Position numbers and translations under genes: made by a program | Shown: one piece after another, positions 1-8,462 of the stretch | How positions within the stretch are numbered: position 1 is the first letter of the stretch | Layout: the number at the start of each line of letters is the position of its first letter | Notes under the pieces: generated by a model | What the model was told of the DNA's origin: nothing | The model's input: the letters and a program-made list of their open reading frames with translations, nothing else | Database searches by the model: none | Source: Burkholderia thailandensis E264 | GTDB taxonomy: Bacteria > Pseudomonadota > Gammaproteobacteria > Burkholderiales > Burkholderiaceae | DNA: 64,000 nucleotides | Assembly: GCF_000012365.1 (NCBI RefSeq) | Contig: NC_007650.1 | Coordinates: forward strand, 1,674,001 to 1,738,000 | Direction: 5' to 3'

Positions 1-1794
1 GGCGACTGGCTGAGCGCCCTCACGTTCGCGCTCGCGGTCGCGGTCGGTCTCACGCCCGAGATGCTGCCGATGATCGTCAGCGCGAACCTCGCGCGCGGCG
101 CGGTCGCGATGGCGCGGCGCAAGGTCGTCGTCAAGCGGCTGAACTCGGTCCAGAACTTCGGCGCGATGGACGTGCTATGCACCGACAAGACGGGCACGCT
201 CACGCAGGACAAGATCATTCTCGAGCATCATCTCGACGCGTCCGGCCGCAAGAACGAGGACGTGCTGCGGCTCGGCTGGCTGAACAGCTTCCATCAGAGC
301 GGCCAGAAGAACCTGATCGACATCGCGATCGTCAACCGCGCGAACCAGCTCGGCGACTGGATCAAGCCGCAAGGCTATCGCAAGATCGACGAGCTGCCGT
401 TCGACTTCGTGCGGCGGCGCCTGTCGGTCGTCGTCGAGGACGCTCGCGGCACGCATCTGCTCGTCTGCAAGGGCGCGGTCGAGGAGATGCTCGCCGTCTC
501 GACGCACGTTCAGGATGACGAAGGGGTGCATCCGCTCGATTTCGCCGCGCGCAAGCGGCTGCTCGCGCAGGCGAACGCGTATAACGAAGACGGCTTTCGC
601 GTGCTGATCGTCGCGACGCGCACGATACCGCGCGGCGACGAACGCGAACAGTACCGCACGGCCGACGAGCGCGACCTGGTCGTGCGCGGCTTCCTCACGT
701 TCCTCGATCCGCCGAAGGAATCGGCCGCGCCCGCGCTCGCCGCGCTGCGCGAGAACGGCGTCGCCGTGAAAGTGCTGACGGGCGACAATCCGGCCGTCAC
801 GCTGAACGTCTGCCGGCAAGTCGGCCTCGAGCCCGGCAGGCCGCTCGTCGGCGCCGAAGTCGAGGCGCTCGACGACGTCGAGCTGGAGAAGGTGGTCGAG
901 CGCACGACGGTGTTCGCGAAGCTCACGCCGCTGCAGAAGGCGCGGATCGTCAAGGCGCTGCAGGCGAACGGTCACACGGTCGGCTTCCTCGGCGACGGGA
1001 TCAACGACGCGCCCGCGCTGCGCGACGCGGACGTCGGCATCTCGGTGGACAGCGGCGCGGACATCGCCAAGGAAACCGCCGACATCATCCTGCTGGAGAA
1101 GAGCCTGATGGTGCTCGAGGAAGGCGTGATCAAGGGCCGAGAAACGTTCGGCAACATCCTCAAGTACCTGAACATGACCGCGAGCTCGAACTTCGGCAAC
1201 GTGTTCTCGGTGCTCGTCGCGAGCGCGTTCCTGCCGTGGGAGCCGATGCTCGCCGTGCAGATGCTCGTGCTGAACCTCATCTACGACACGTCGCAGATGC
1301 TGCTGCCGTGGGACAAGATGGACCCCGAGTTCCTGAAGAAGCCGCGCAAATGGGAGGCGGACAACATCGGCCGCTTTATGCTGTGGGTGGGGCCCACGTC
1401 GTCCGTGTTCGACATCACGACCTACGTGCTGATGTGGACCGTGTTCGGTGCGGGCGCGCTCTACCACGCGCAAGGCGGCGCGGCCGGCCAGCTCGTGATG
1501 AACTCCGGCTGGTTCGTCGAGAGCCTCGTGTCGCAGACGCTCGTCGTCCATCTGCTGCGCACGCGGAAGATCCCGTTCCTGCAGAGCACCGCGTCGCTGC
1601 CCGTGCTGCTGTCGACGACGATCGCGATCGCGATCGGCTGCTGGCTGCCGTTCTCGCCGTTCTCCGAAGCGCTCGGCTTCATCCGCCTGCCCGGCAGCTA
1701 CTGGCTGTGGCTCGTCGCGACGATGGCGGGCTACATCGCGCTCGCGCAGATCGTGAAGACGCTCTACGTGCGCCGCTACAAGCGGTGGTTCTGA
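1..1794 (+). CDS. mgtA: Mg2+-importing P-type ATPase, 3' part (5' end outside window)
   Basis: The reading frame is open from base 1, so only the C-terminal 597 residues are seen. The product is a P-type ATPase of the MgtA/MgtB magnesium type, which imports Mg2+ across the inner membrane at the cost of ATP. The visible part starts in the transmembrane helix with the LTPEM motif that precedes the phosphorylation loop. It continues with the phosphorylation motif DKTGT (just after base 180), the nucleotide-binding domain, the TGDN motif and the hinge motif GDGINDAPALRDADVG, and ends with a membrane domain of about six helices. The residues VLNLIYDTSQMLLPWDKMD are typical of the MgtA branch. Family assignment is firm. 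Any Mg2+-sensing leader would lie upstream of the window. Confidence 0.95.
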   Translation, partial: GDWLSALTFALAVAVGLTPEMLPMIVSANLARGAVAMARRKVVVKRLNSVQNFGAMDVLCTDKTGTLTQDKIILEHHLDASGRKNEDVLRLGWLNSFHQSGQKNLIDIAIVNRANQLGDWIKPQGYRKIDELPFDFVRRRLSVVVEDARGTHLLVCKGAVEEMLAVSTHVQDDEGVHPLDFAARKRLLAQANAYNEDGFRVLIVATRTIPRGDEREQYRTADERDLVVRGFLTFLDPPKESAAPALAALRENGVAVKVLTGDNPAVTLNVCRQVGLEPGRPLVGAEVEALDDVELEKVVERTTVFAKLTPLQKARIVKALQANGHTVGFLGDGINDAPALRDADVGISVDSGADIAKETADIILLEKSLMVLEEGVIKGRETFGNILKYLNMTASSNFGNVFSVLVASAFLPWEPMLAVQMLVLNLIYDTSQMLLPWDKMDPEFLKKPRKWEADNIGRFMLWVGPTSSVFDITTYVLMWTVFGAGALYHAQGGAAGQLVMNSGWFVESLVSQTLVVHLLRTRKIPFLQSTASLPVLLSTTIAIAIGCWLPFSPFSEALGFIRLPGSYWLWLVATMAGYIALAQIVKTLYVRRYKRWF

Positions 1795-1818
1795 CACCAC
1801 GCGCTTCGTTTTGTCTCC

Positions 1819-1847
1819 CGGCCGGTGCGCGCCGCGCGCGCCGGCCG
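1819..1847 (+). terminator. GC-rich hairpin after the Mg2+ ATPase gene
   Basis: CGGCCG (1819-1824) and GCGCGC (1827-1832) pair with GCGCGC (1836-1841) and CGGCCG (1842-1847), leaving a 2-nt bulge and a 3-nt loop. It sits 25 bases after the stop codon and 25 bases before the next start. There is no U-run after it, so it may be a Rho-independent-like terminator, an mRNA end stabiliser, or nothing regulatory. Confidence 0.35.
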
Positions 1848-1871
1848 CCCGTCTCATCGAAAGGTGACGCC

Positions 1872-2615
1872 ATGAAAAAAATGCTTCCGCTCGCCGCCGC
1901 GGGCGCCCTCTTCGCGCCCGCGGGCGCGCACGCCGACCCCCCGTTCACGTCCGACGACGCGAACACGCAGGGCGACGGCAACTGGCAGTACGAGCTGAAT
2001 GTCGAGCGCACGTCGAAGCAGCCCGACATCGGCCGCCAGCAGCTCTGGAACACGACGCTCACGCGCGGCGTCGGCGAGCGCGTCGACCTGTACGTGCAGG
2101 CGCCGTACACGCACGTGCAGACGCGCTCTGACGAGGACGGCTCGGGCTTCGGCGACGTCGAGATCGGCGCGAAGTGGCGCGTGCTCGAACGCGGGCCGCT
2201 CAGCATCGCGGTGAAGCCGCGCTTCACGATGCCGACCGGCAATGACGCGCGCGGCCTCGGCAACGCTCGCGCGAACGCGGGCGCGACACTGCTCGCGCAG
2301 TACGATGTCGCGCGCTTCCAGTTGCTCGCGAACGCGGGCCTGATGTATCAGCCGAACCGGCAGGACAGCCTCGCGTCGATCTGGCAGGCGTCCGGCGCGA
2401 TCATCTATCGCGCGACGGACAAGCTGCGGCTCGGCGTCGACATCGGCATTTCGCGCAATCCGGAGCGCGGCGCCGGCGCGAATCCGGCATACGTGATCGC
2501 GGGCGCCATCTATACGCCGCGCGGCTGGCTCGATGTCGACGTCGGCTACCGGCGCGGGCTCAACGATCAGATCTACGATCACGCGTTGATGGCGGGGATC
2601 ACGGTGCGCTGGTGA
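1872..2615 (+). CDS. Putative outer-membrane beta-barrel protein (phenol MetA-degradation-like family)
   Basis: This 247-residue protein has an N-terminal signal peptide (MKKMLPLAAAGALFAPAGAHA, cleavage near residue 21). The rest shows alternating short beta-strand-like stretches rich in Tyr, Trp, Arg and Gly, and it ends in an aromatic residue (TVRW), as outer-membrane barrels do. The pattern of an early PPFTSDD segment and later RPLS/KPRF-like strands fits the transporter family annotated as MetA-pathway of phenol degradation, whose members are poorly characterised. It follows the Mg2+ ATPase gene by 77 bases on the same strand and may be cotranscribed unless the intervening hairpin terminates. 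The substrate is unknown. Confidence 0.7.
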   Translation: MKKMLPLAAAGALFAPAGAHADPPFTSDDANTQGDGNWQYELNVERTSKQPDIGRQQLWNTTLTRGVGERVDLYVQAPYTHVQTRSDEDGSGFGDVEIGAKWRVLERGPLSIAVKPRFTMPTGNDARGLGNARANAGATLLAQYDVARFQLLANAGLMYQPNRQDSLASIWQASGAIIYRATDKLRLGVDIGISRNPERGAGANPAYVIAGAIYTPRGWLDVDVGYRRGLNDQIYDHALMAGITVRW

Positions 2616-2740
2616 GGGCCGCGGCCGCGGCGTGACGGAAGCGATGCCGGTTGCGGCTTGCCGGGCGCCCCGCCCTTCTTCACGCCGCCGGCCGCATCGC
2701 ATCCGCGTGCGTTTCACCCGCGCGCGGCGCCACCGCCGCT

Positions 2741-3151
2741 TCAGGCGTCTTCGCATCGTGCGTGCGCGCCGCCGGCGAACAGCGCATCGCACCACCGCCG
2801 CCCTTGCGCCGTCAGCGCCGTGCGGCCCGCGCCGTCGTCGCGGACCATCGTCTCGGTCACGCCCGCCGCGTCGAGCCGAGTCAATGTGCGCCGCAGCGTG
2901 CTCATCGGCACGCCCGCGCGCTTGCCGAGCTTCGCAAGCGACCAAGGCGCGCCGCGCGCGTCGACGGCCGCTTCGCGCAATTGCAGCAGCACCGCCAGGA
3001 TCGGCGGATCAAGGCCGTCATCGCCGGCGGCCATCTCCGCTCGCGCGTCGCACACCTGCCGCGTCGGGCGCGCCGCGCGCGCATCGCGTGCGTCGTCATC
3101 GCGATGTCCGCCGCACGCGCGACGCCCGTCTTCCGTCGCGTCCCTCTTCAT
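2741..3151 (-). CDS. Small winged-helix (MarR-like) DNA-binding protein
   Basis: A 136-residue basic protein. Residues from about 50 to the end look like a winged helix-turn-helix: a helix with LDPPILAVLLQLREA, a recognition helix region KRAGVPMSTLRRTLTRLDAAG, and a wing ending in ALTAQGRRWCDAL. The first 45 residues are Arg/Asp-rich and probably disordered. It starts 10 bases after the stop of the MocR regulator gene on the same strand, so the two are probably one operon. The role is inferred from fold only; the target is unknown. Confidence 0.6.
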   Translation of the reverse strand: MKRDATEDGRRACGGHRDDDARDARAARPTRQVCDARAEMAAGDDGLDPPILAVLLQLREAAVDARGAPWSLAKLGKRAGVPMSTLRRTLTRLDAAGVTETMVRDDGAGRTALTAQGRRWCDALFAGGAHARCEDA

Positions 3152-3161
3152 CGCCCCGCCC

Positions 3162-4580
3162 TCATCGTTTCGCGCACACGGCGGCCAGCCGCCCGAGCGC
3201 CTTCACCGCCGCCTCGATCTGCGGCGACCACGGATAGCTGTAGTTCAACCGGATGCAGTGCCGGTAAGCAAGCGTCGTCGAGAACATGTGCCCCGGCCCG
3301 AGCGTGATCTTCTGCGCGAGCGCGAGCCGGTACAGCTCCATCGCATCGACGCCGCCCGGCAGCTCGATCCACAGCACGTAGCCGCCGCGCGGCCGCGACA
3401 GCCGCGTGCCGTCCGGAAAGAAACGCTGCACGAGCGCGGCCATCATGCTCGCCTGCTGCGCGTAGAGCTTGCGAATGCGCCGCAGATGATGATCGTAGCC
3501 GTCGTGCTTCAGGTACTCCGCGATCGCGAGCTGGTCGATCGCGGGCGTCGCGAGCGTGTTCAGGAACTTGAGCTTCTCGACCTGGTCGCGGTAGCGGCCC
3601 GGCATCGCCCAGCCGACCCGGTACGCGGGCGACAGGCTCTTCGAGAACGACGCGCAATGCAGCACGAGCCCGCGCGCATCGAACGCCTTGAGCGTGCTCG
3701 GCCTCGCGGCGCCGTAGTACAGCTCGTGGTAGACGTCGTTCTCGATCGCCGGCACGTCGTGCCGCGCGAGCAGCTCGACGAGCGCGCGCTTGCGCTCGTC
3801 CGGCATCAGAAAGCCGAGCGGATTCTGGAAGTTCGGCATCACCATGCACGCGGCGATGCGCTCGCTTGCCAGAATCCGCGCGAGCGCGTCGAGGTCGATC
3901 CCCTCGCCCGGATGCGTCGCGACTTCGATCGCACGCATCCCCAGTCGCTCGATCGCATGCAGCATCGCGTAGAACGTCGGCGATTCGACGGCGATCGTGT
4001 CGCCCGGCTTCGCGACCGCCTGCAGGCAAAGATTGATCGCCTCGGTCGCGCCGATCGTCACGACGATCTCGGCCGGATCGACCGCGACGCCGCCCTCCAG
4101 ATAGCGGCGCGCGATCTGCCGGATCAGCTCCGGATTGCCGGGCGGCAGATCGTCGATCACACCCCAGCGCGTGCGCCGCCGCGCGATCGCGTGCGCATGC
4201 CGCGCGATGCGCTGCGCGGGGAACGGCGTCGCGTCCGGATACGGCGAGCCGAGCGGCACCGCGTCGTCGCGCGCGATCGAGCGCAGCGTCGATAGCACGA
4301 GCCGGCTCACATCGACGGCCGACGACACCGCGACGGGCGTCGACGCATGCAGCGCGAGCTCCGGCGCGTCCTGCCGCGCACGCACGAAGTAGCCGGACTG
4401 CGGCCGGCTCTCGATCGCGCCGCGGCTCTCGAGCACCAGGTACGCGCGCACGACGGTCGTGATGCTGAGCCGGTGCTGAACGCTCGCCTGCCGCACGGAA
4501 GGAATCCGCTCGCCCGGCCGGTAGACGCCGCGCCGGATCATCGCGTCGATGTCGTCCGCCAGTTGCTCGTAACGCTTCAC
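3162..4580 (-). CDS. MocR/PdxR-type GntR regulator with aminotransferase domain
   Basis: The 472-residue product has an N-terminal GntR winged helix (YEQLADDIDAMIRRGVYRPG at the start, then the SVRQASVQHRLSITTVVRAY recognition region). A fold-type I PLP-dependent aminotransferase domain follows, with the Schiff-base lysine in SFSKSLSPAYRVGW. MocR proteins use PLP or a PLP adduct as effector. I chose the GTG at 4580 because it opens the GntR domain exactly, whereas the frame upstream is low-complexity. The gene is divergent from the YdeP-type oxidoreductase gene, and an inverted repeat at 4615-4660 lies between them. This suggests that it controls its own gene and the oxidoreductase operon. 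The cluster assignment is inference. Confidence 0.88.
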   Translation of the reverse strand: MKRYEQLADDIDAMIRRGVYRPGERIPSVRQASVQHRLSITTVVRAYLVLESRGAIESRPQSGYFVRARQDAPELALHASTPVAVSSAVDVSRLVLSTLRSIARDDAVPLGSPYPDATPFPAQRIARHAHAIARRRTRWGVIDDLPPGNPELIRQIARRYLEGGVAVDPAEIVVTIGATEAINLCLQAVAKPGDTIAVESPTFYAMLHAIERLGMRAIEVATHPGEGIDLDALARILASERIAACMVMPNFQNPLGFLMPDERKRALVELLARHDVPAIENDVYHELYYGAARPSTLKAFDARGLVLHCASFSKSLSPAYRVGWAMPGRYRDQVEKLKFLNTLATPAIDQLAIAEYLKHDGYDHHLRRIRKLYAQQASMMAALVQRFFPDGTRLSRPRGGYVLWIELPGGVDAMELYRLALAQKITLGPGHMFSTTLAYRHCIRLNYSYPWSPQIEAAVKALGRLAAVCAKR

Positions 4581-4614
4581 CGTTCGCCCCGCTTGCCCGT
4601 TTGTCGATACGCAA

Positions 4615-4660
4615 GAGTACAGTTTCTTGACGCAACGCACCAGATTCAACAACTGTGCTC
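4615..4660. promoter_or_regulatory. Candidate MocR operator (10-bp inverted repeat) in a divergent promoter region
   Basis: GAGTACAGTT at 4615-4624 is matched at 4651-4660 by AACTGTGCTC, whose reverse complement is GAGCACAGTT; nine of ten positions agree. The half-sites are about 36 bp centre to centre, so they lie on nearly the same DNA face. A TTGACG -35-like hexamer (4627-4632) lies between them. The site falls in the 178-bp gap between the MocR-type gene and the molybdopterin oxidoreductase gene. MocR proteins often bind widely spaced repeats. Confidence 0.45.
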
Positions 4661-4758
4661 TTTCTCTTTTCGGCGAGGTGTGCCCCCGGCCCGCGCCGCC
4701 GCGCGCGTACGCTTCGTTGCGTCGCCGTCCCCAACCGGCGCTCAGACATTTCGACGAC

Positions 4759-7083
4759 ATGAAAACCAAGGAACCCGACGCGCGCATCGAGCCGTACGCC
4801 CATCCGGCGGGCGGCTGGGGCGCGCTCAAGCAAGTCGCGATCAACCTGTTCAAGGAAAAGGTGCCGGGCGGCAACTACCGCGCGCTGCTGCGCCAGAACC
4901 AGCCGGACGGCTTCGACTGCCCGGGCTGCGCGTGGCCCGATCGCGAGCATGCATCGACGTTCGAATTCTGCGAGAACGGCGTGAAGGCCGTCGCGGCCGA
5001 GGCGACCGCCAAGCGCGTGACGCCCGCGTTCTTCGCCGAGCATACGGTGAGCTCGCTCCTCGATCAGTCCGACTACGCGCTCGAACAGCACGGCCGCCTG
5101 ACCGACCCGATGGTCTACGACGCCGCGACCGACCGTTACATGCCGATCGCGTGGAGCGCGGCGTTCGAGCTGATCGCGAAACACCTGCGCGCGCTCGACG
5201 ACCCGAACCGCGCGGCGTTCTACACGTCGGGCCGCGCGAGCAACGAGGCGGCGTTCCTGTATCAGTTGCTCGTGCGCTGCTACGGCACCAACAACTTCCC
5301 CGATTGCTCGAATATGTGCCACGAGGCGACGAGCCGCGGGCTGCCGGCCACGGTCGGCATCGGCAAGGGCACGGTGACGCTCGATGATTTCGAGCTGGCC
5401 GACACGCTGCTGATCTTCGGCCAGAATCCGGCGACGAACCATCCGCGGATGATGGGCGAGCTGCGCGCATGCGCGAAGCGCGGCGCGACGATCGTGTCGA
5501 TCAATCCGCTGAGGGAGCGCGGGCTCGAGCGCTTCGCGAGCCCGCAGCATCCGGCCGAAATGCTGACGATGTCGAGCACGACGATCGCGTCGACGTTCGT
5601 GCAGCCGTGCGTCGGCGGCGATCTCGCGCTCATCAAGGGCGTCGCGAAGCGCGTCGTCGAGCTCGACGACGCGGCGCGCGAGCGCGGCGACGCGCGCGTG
5701 CTCGACGTCGATTTCATCGCCGCGCACACGGCCGGCTTCGACGCGTTCGCCGCCGACCTTCGCGAGCAGGACTGGGCCGCGCTCGTCGCGCAAAGCGGCG
5801 TGCCGTACGAGCAGATCGATGCGCTCGCGCGCCTCTACGCGCGCGGCGAACGCGTGATCGCGACGTGGGGGATGGGCATCACGCAGCACAAGCATTCGGT
5901 TGCGACCGTGCACATGCTGTCGAACCTGATGCTGATGCGCGGCAACATCGGCCGTCCGGGCGCGGGCCTCTGCCCCGTGCGCGGGCATTCGAACGTGCAG
6001 GGCAACCGCACGGTCGGCATCGAGGAAAAACCTTCCGACGCGTTTCTCGACCGCCTCGGCCGCGTGTTCGATTTCGCGCCGCCGCGCGGCCACGGCTACG
6101 ACGTCGTCGAGACGATCGAGGCGATGCTCGACGGCCGCATCGGCGTGTTCATCGGCCTCGGCGGCAACTTCGCGATGGCGACGCCCGACACGCCGCGCAC
6201 GTGGCAAGGGCTGCGCCGTTGCGATCTCACCGTCCATGTCGCGACGAAGCTCAACCGCAGCCATCTCGTGCATGGCCGCGAAGCGCTGCTCCTGCCGACG
6301 CTCGGCCGCACCGAGATCGATCTGCAGCGCGGCGTCGCGCAGGGCGTGACCGTCGAGGATTCGATGTGCATGGTCCACGTGTCGTACGGGATGAACCCGC
6401 CGGCGTCGCCGAACCTGCTGTCGGAGATCGCGATCGTCGCGCGGCTCGGGCACGCGCTCTTCGGCAGCGAGAGGATCGACTGGCTCGGCTACATGAACGA
6501 CTACGCGAAGATCCGCGACGCGATCGAGGCGAGCATCGAAGGCTTCGACGACTACAACGCGCAGATCGCGCGGCCGGGCGGCTTCCATCTGCGGGTCGCG
6601 TCGCGCGAGCGCGAATGGCTCACGCCGAGCGGCCGAGCGAACTTCGTCGTCCACGCGCTGCCCGCCGACACGCCGATCCAGCGCGCCCGCGCGCGCCACG
6701 GCAAGCGGCTGATGACGCTGATGACGACGCGCTCGCACGATCAGTACAACACGACCATCTACGCGCTCGACGACCGCTATCGCGGCGTGTTCGGCCAGCG
6801 GCGCGTCGTGTTCGCGAACCCCGACGATCTCGCGATGCTCGGCTTCGAAGCCGGCGAGCGCGTCGATCTCGAGACGGTGTGGGACGACGGGATCGAGCGG
6901 CGCGTCGAAGGCTTTCTGCTCGTCGCATACGACATTCCGCGCGGCTGCCTCGGCGCGTACTACCCGGAGACGAATCCGCTCGTGCCGCTCGACAGCGTCG
7001 GCGACGTCTGCAACACGCCGACGTCGAAGTCGATTCCGGTGCTGATGCACCGATCGGCGAGCGCCGCGGCGCGCGCCGCGTGA
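4759..7083 (+). CDS. FdhF/YdeP-family molybdopterin oxidoreductase
   Basis: A 774-residue cytoplasmic molybdopterin-guanine-dinucleotide enzyme related to formate dehydrogenase H and E. coli YdeP. Near the N-terminus there is a short cysteine cluster (CPGC at residues 54-57 and another Cys at 71) where family members bind an Fe-S centre. The segment SNMCHEATSRGL places a Cys where FdhF has selenocysteine, as molybdenum ligand. Later motifs include WGMGITQHKHSVATVHMLSN and the C-terminal beta-barrel domain with MTLMTTRSHDQYNTTIY. There is no Tat signal. The start at 4759 was chosen because the upstream extension of the open frame is low-complexity. The bestrophin gene follows by 12 bases and the YiaA-like gene overlaps that, so the three are probably an operon. 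The substrate is unknown; YdeP has been linked to acid resistance in E. coli. Confidence 0.9.
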   Translation: MKTKEPDARIEPYAHPAGGWGALKQVAINLFKEKVPGGNYRALLRQNQPDGFDCPGCAWPDREHASTFEFCENGVKAVAAEATAKRVTPAFFAEHTVSSLLDQSDYALEQHGRLTDPMVYDAATDRYMPIAWSAAFELIAKHLRALDDPNRAAFYTSGRASNEAAFLYQLLVRCYGTNNFPDCSNMCHEATSRGLPATVGIGKGTVTLDDFELADTLLIFGQNPATNHPRMMGELRACAKRGATIVSINPLRERGLERFASPQHPAEMLTMSSTTIASTFVQPCVGGDLALIKGVAKRVVELDDAARERGDARVLDVDFIAAHTAGFDAFAADLREQDWAALVAQSGVPYEQIDALARLYARGERVIATWGMGITQHKHSVATVHMLSNLMLMRGNIGRPGAGLCPVRGHSNVQGNRTVGIEEKPSDAFLDRLGRVFDFAPPRGHGYDVVETIEAMLDGRIGVFIGLGGNFAMATPDTPRTWQGLRRCDLTVHVATKLNRSHLVHGREALLLPTLGRTEIDLQRGVAQGVTVEDSMCMVHVSYGMNPPASPNLLSEIAIVARLGHALFGSERIDWLGYMNDYAKIRDAIEASIEGFDDYNAQIARPGGFHLRVASREREWLTPSGRANFVVHALPADTPIQRARARHGKRLMTLMTTRSHDQYNTTIYALDDRYRGVFGQRRVVFANPDDLAMLGFEAGERVDLETVWDDGIERRVEGFLLVAYDIPRGCLGAYYPETNPLVPLDSVGDVCNTPTSKSIPVLMHRSASAAARAA

Positions 7084-7095
7084 CGCGAGGCCCGC

Positions 7096-8004
7096 ATGAT
7101 CGTCAGACCGCGCGAGCACTGGTTCCGGATGCTGTTCGTCTGGAACGGTTCGGTGCTCAAATCGATTCTGCCGCAGCTTGCGCTGATGAGCGCCGTGAGC
7201 GTCGTCGCGCTGCTGACGAACGGCCGCATTCTCGGCGAGAAGGTGCCCCTCAATCCGACGCCGTTCACGCTCGCGGGCCTCGCGCTCGCGATCTTCGCCG
7301 CGTTTCGCAACAACGCGAGCTACGACCGCTACTGGGAGGCGCGCAAGCTGTGGGGCGGCGTGCTGACCGCGGCGCGCGCCCTGACGTCGCAGGCGCTCGG
7401 CTACGACGCGAGCGCCGACGGCGCTTCGTTCGCGCGCGCAACGGCGGGTTTCGTCTATGCGCTCAAGCACCAGTTGCGCGGCACGGACCCCGCCGAAGAC
7501 CTGCGCGCCCGCCTGCCCGCCGACTGGCTCGAGCCCGTGCTGGCCGCGCGCCACCGGCCGGTCGCGATCCTGCACGCATTGCGCGGCCGGCTCGCCGGCC
7601 GGCATCGCGGCGGCGCGCTGACCGACACGCAGCTGTGGATGCTCGACGCGCAGCTCAACGAGCTCGGCGCGAAGCTCGCGGGCTGCGAACGGATCGCCTC
7701 GACGCCGATTCCGTTTCCGTACCATGTACTGCTGCACCGGACCGTCTATGCGTATTGCGTGATGCTGCCGTTCGGGCTCGTCGACTCGATCGGCATCGCG
7801 ACGCCGTTCGTGTCGGTATTCGTGTCATACACGCTGATCGCGCTCGATGCGATTGCAGGCGAGATCGCGGAGCCTTTCGGCGACGGGCCGAACCATCTCG
7901 CGCTCGATGCGCTCGCGCGGCAGATCGAGCGCTCGCTGCTCGAACTCGCCGGCCTGCCGCTGCCGGACGAAATCCGCGCCGGGCCGAGCTACCGGCTGTC
8001 GTGA
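7096..8004 (+). CDS. Bestrophin-family (UPF0187) ion channel
   Basis: A 302-residue membrane protein of the bacterial bestrophin family. Recognisable features are the N-terminal RPREHWFRMLFVWNGSVL segment, the first transmembrane helices, the family signature with NNASYDRYWEARKLWG, and the C-terminal DAIAGEIAEPFGDGPNHL motif. Bacterial bestrophins form pentameric channels, Na+-selective in KpBest; eukaryotic members conduct Cl-. It lies 12 bases after the molybdopterin oxidoreductase and its TGA overlaps a possible GTG start of the next gene, so translation may be coupled. Confidence 0.9.
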   Translation: MIVRPREHWFRMLFVWNGSVLKSILPQLALMSAVSVVALLTNGRILGEKVPLNPTPFTLAGLALAIFAAFRNNASYDRYWEARKLWGGVLTAARALTSQALGYDASADGASFARATAGFVYALKHQLRGTDPAEDLRARLPADWLEPVLAARHRPVAILHALRGRLAGRHRGGALTDTQLWMLDAQLNELGAKLAGCERIASTPIPFPYHVLLHRTVYAYCVMLPFGLVDSIGIATPFVSVFVSYTLIALDAIAGEIAEPFGDGPNHLALDALARQIERSLLELAGLPLPDEIRAGPSYRLS

Positions 8005-8012
8005 CGGCGGCG

Positions 8013-8303
8013 ATGCGCATCGCCGCGGTATCGCTGCAAAAGAGCGTGCGCGACCGCCTCGAAGGCCTTCGGGTCACGGGCCTCTACTACGGTCTTGCGT
8101 GGGCTTCGGTGATCCTGCCGATCGCGCTGCTCGCGATCGGCCTCTTCAACGCGACGCTGATGCCCAGCGAGAAAGGCTTCTACGCGATGTCGTTCGCGCT
8201 CGCGCTGTCCGGCTCGGTGGCTGTGCAGAAAAACACGCGGGACCTCAAGGCCGCGGGGCGCGGACGGGCCGAAACGGAAATCGTCGCCGATGTCGCGGAA
8301 TAA
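8013..8303 (+). CDS. YiaA/YiaB-family small inner-membrane protein
   Basis: A 96-residue protein with two predicted transmembrane helices (around residues 24-45 and 56-73). The pattern MPSEKGFYAMSFALALSGSV followed by QKNTRDL is the YiaAB two-helix domain signature (the second helix runs into the conserved QKN.RD motif). Function in the family is unknown. An alternative GTG start at 8001 would overlap the bestrophin stop codon (GTGA) and add four residues; I report the ATG. It closes the oxidoreductase/bestrophin operon. Confidence 0.75.
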   Translation: MRIAAVSLQKSVRDRLEGLRVTGLYYGLAWASVILPIALLAIGLFNATLMPSEKGFYAMSFALALSGSVAVQKNTRDLKAAGRGRAETEIVADVAE

Positions 8304-8347
8304 CGGGCACTAGAACGGTCACTGGCACCTGCGCCGCCAACCGGCGG

Positions 8348-8370
8348 TTCGCGCCGGCATGCGGCGCGAA
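8348..8370. terminator. Hairpin between convergent genes
   Basis: TTCGCGCCG (8348-8356) pairs perfectly with CGGCGCGAA (8362-8370) around a 5-nt loop. It lies between two convergent genes (YiaA-like and mntH), where a bidirectional terminator is expected. There is no clear U-run on either strand. Confidence 0.4.
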
Positions 8371-8462
8371 ACCCGGCGCGGCGCTTGCCGTCGCTCCGCG
8401 GCGCGCCGGCCGCCCGCGCCGCTGGCACCAAACGCGCCGCCCGCCGTCGCTCGCGCGTTCGC

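Noticed and set aside
175..1857. 560-codon frame on the minus strand across the Mg2+ ATPase gene
   Set aside because: Composition is dominated by Arg, His, Asp and Val typical of the antisense frame of a GC-rich gene; the plus strand holds a clear P-type ATPase.
3148..7737. 1529-codon frame on the minus strand
   Set aside because: It is a shadow of the molybdopterin oxidoreductase, bestrophin and MocR genes in other frames, very Arg-rich, with no domain.
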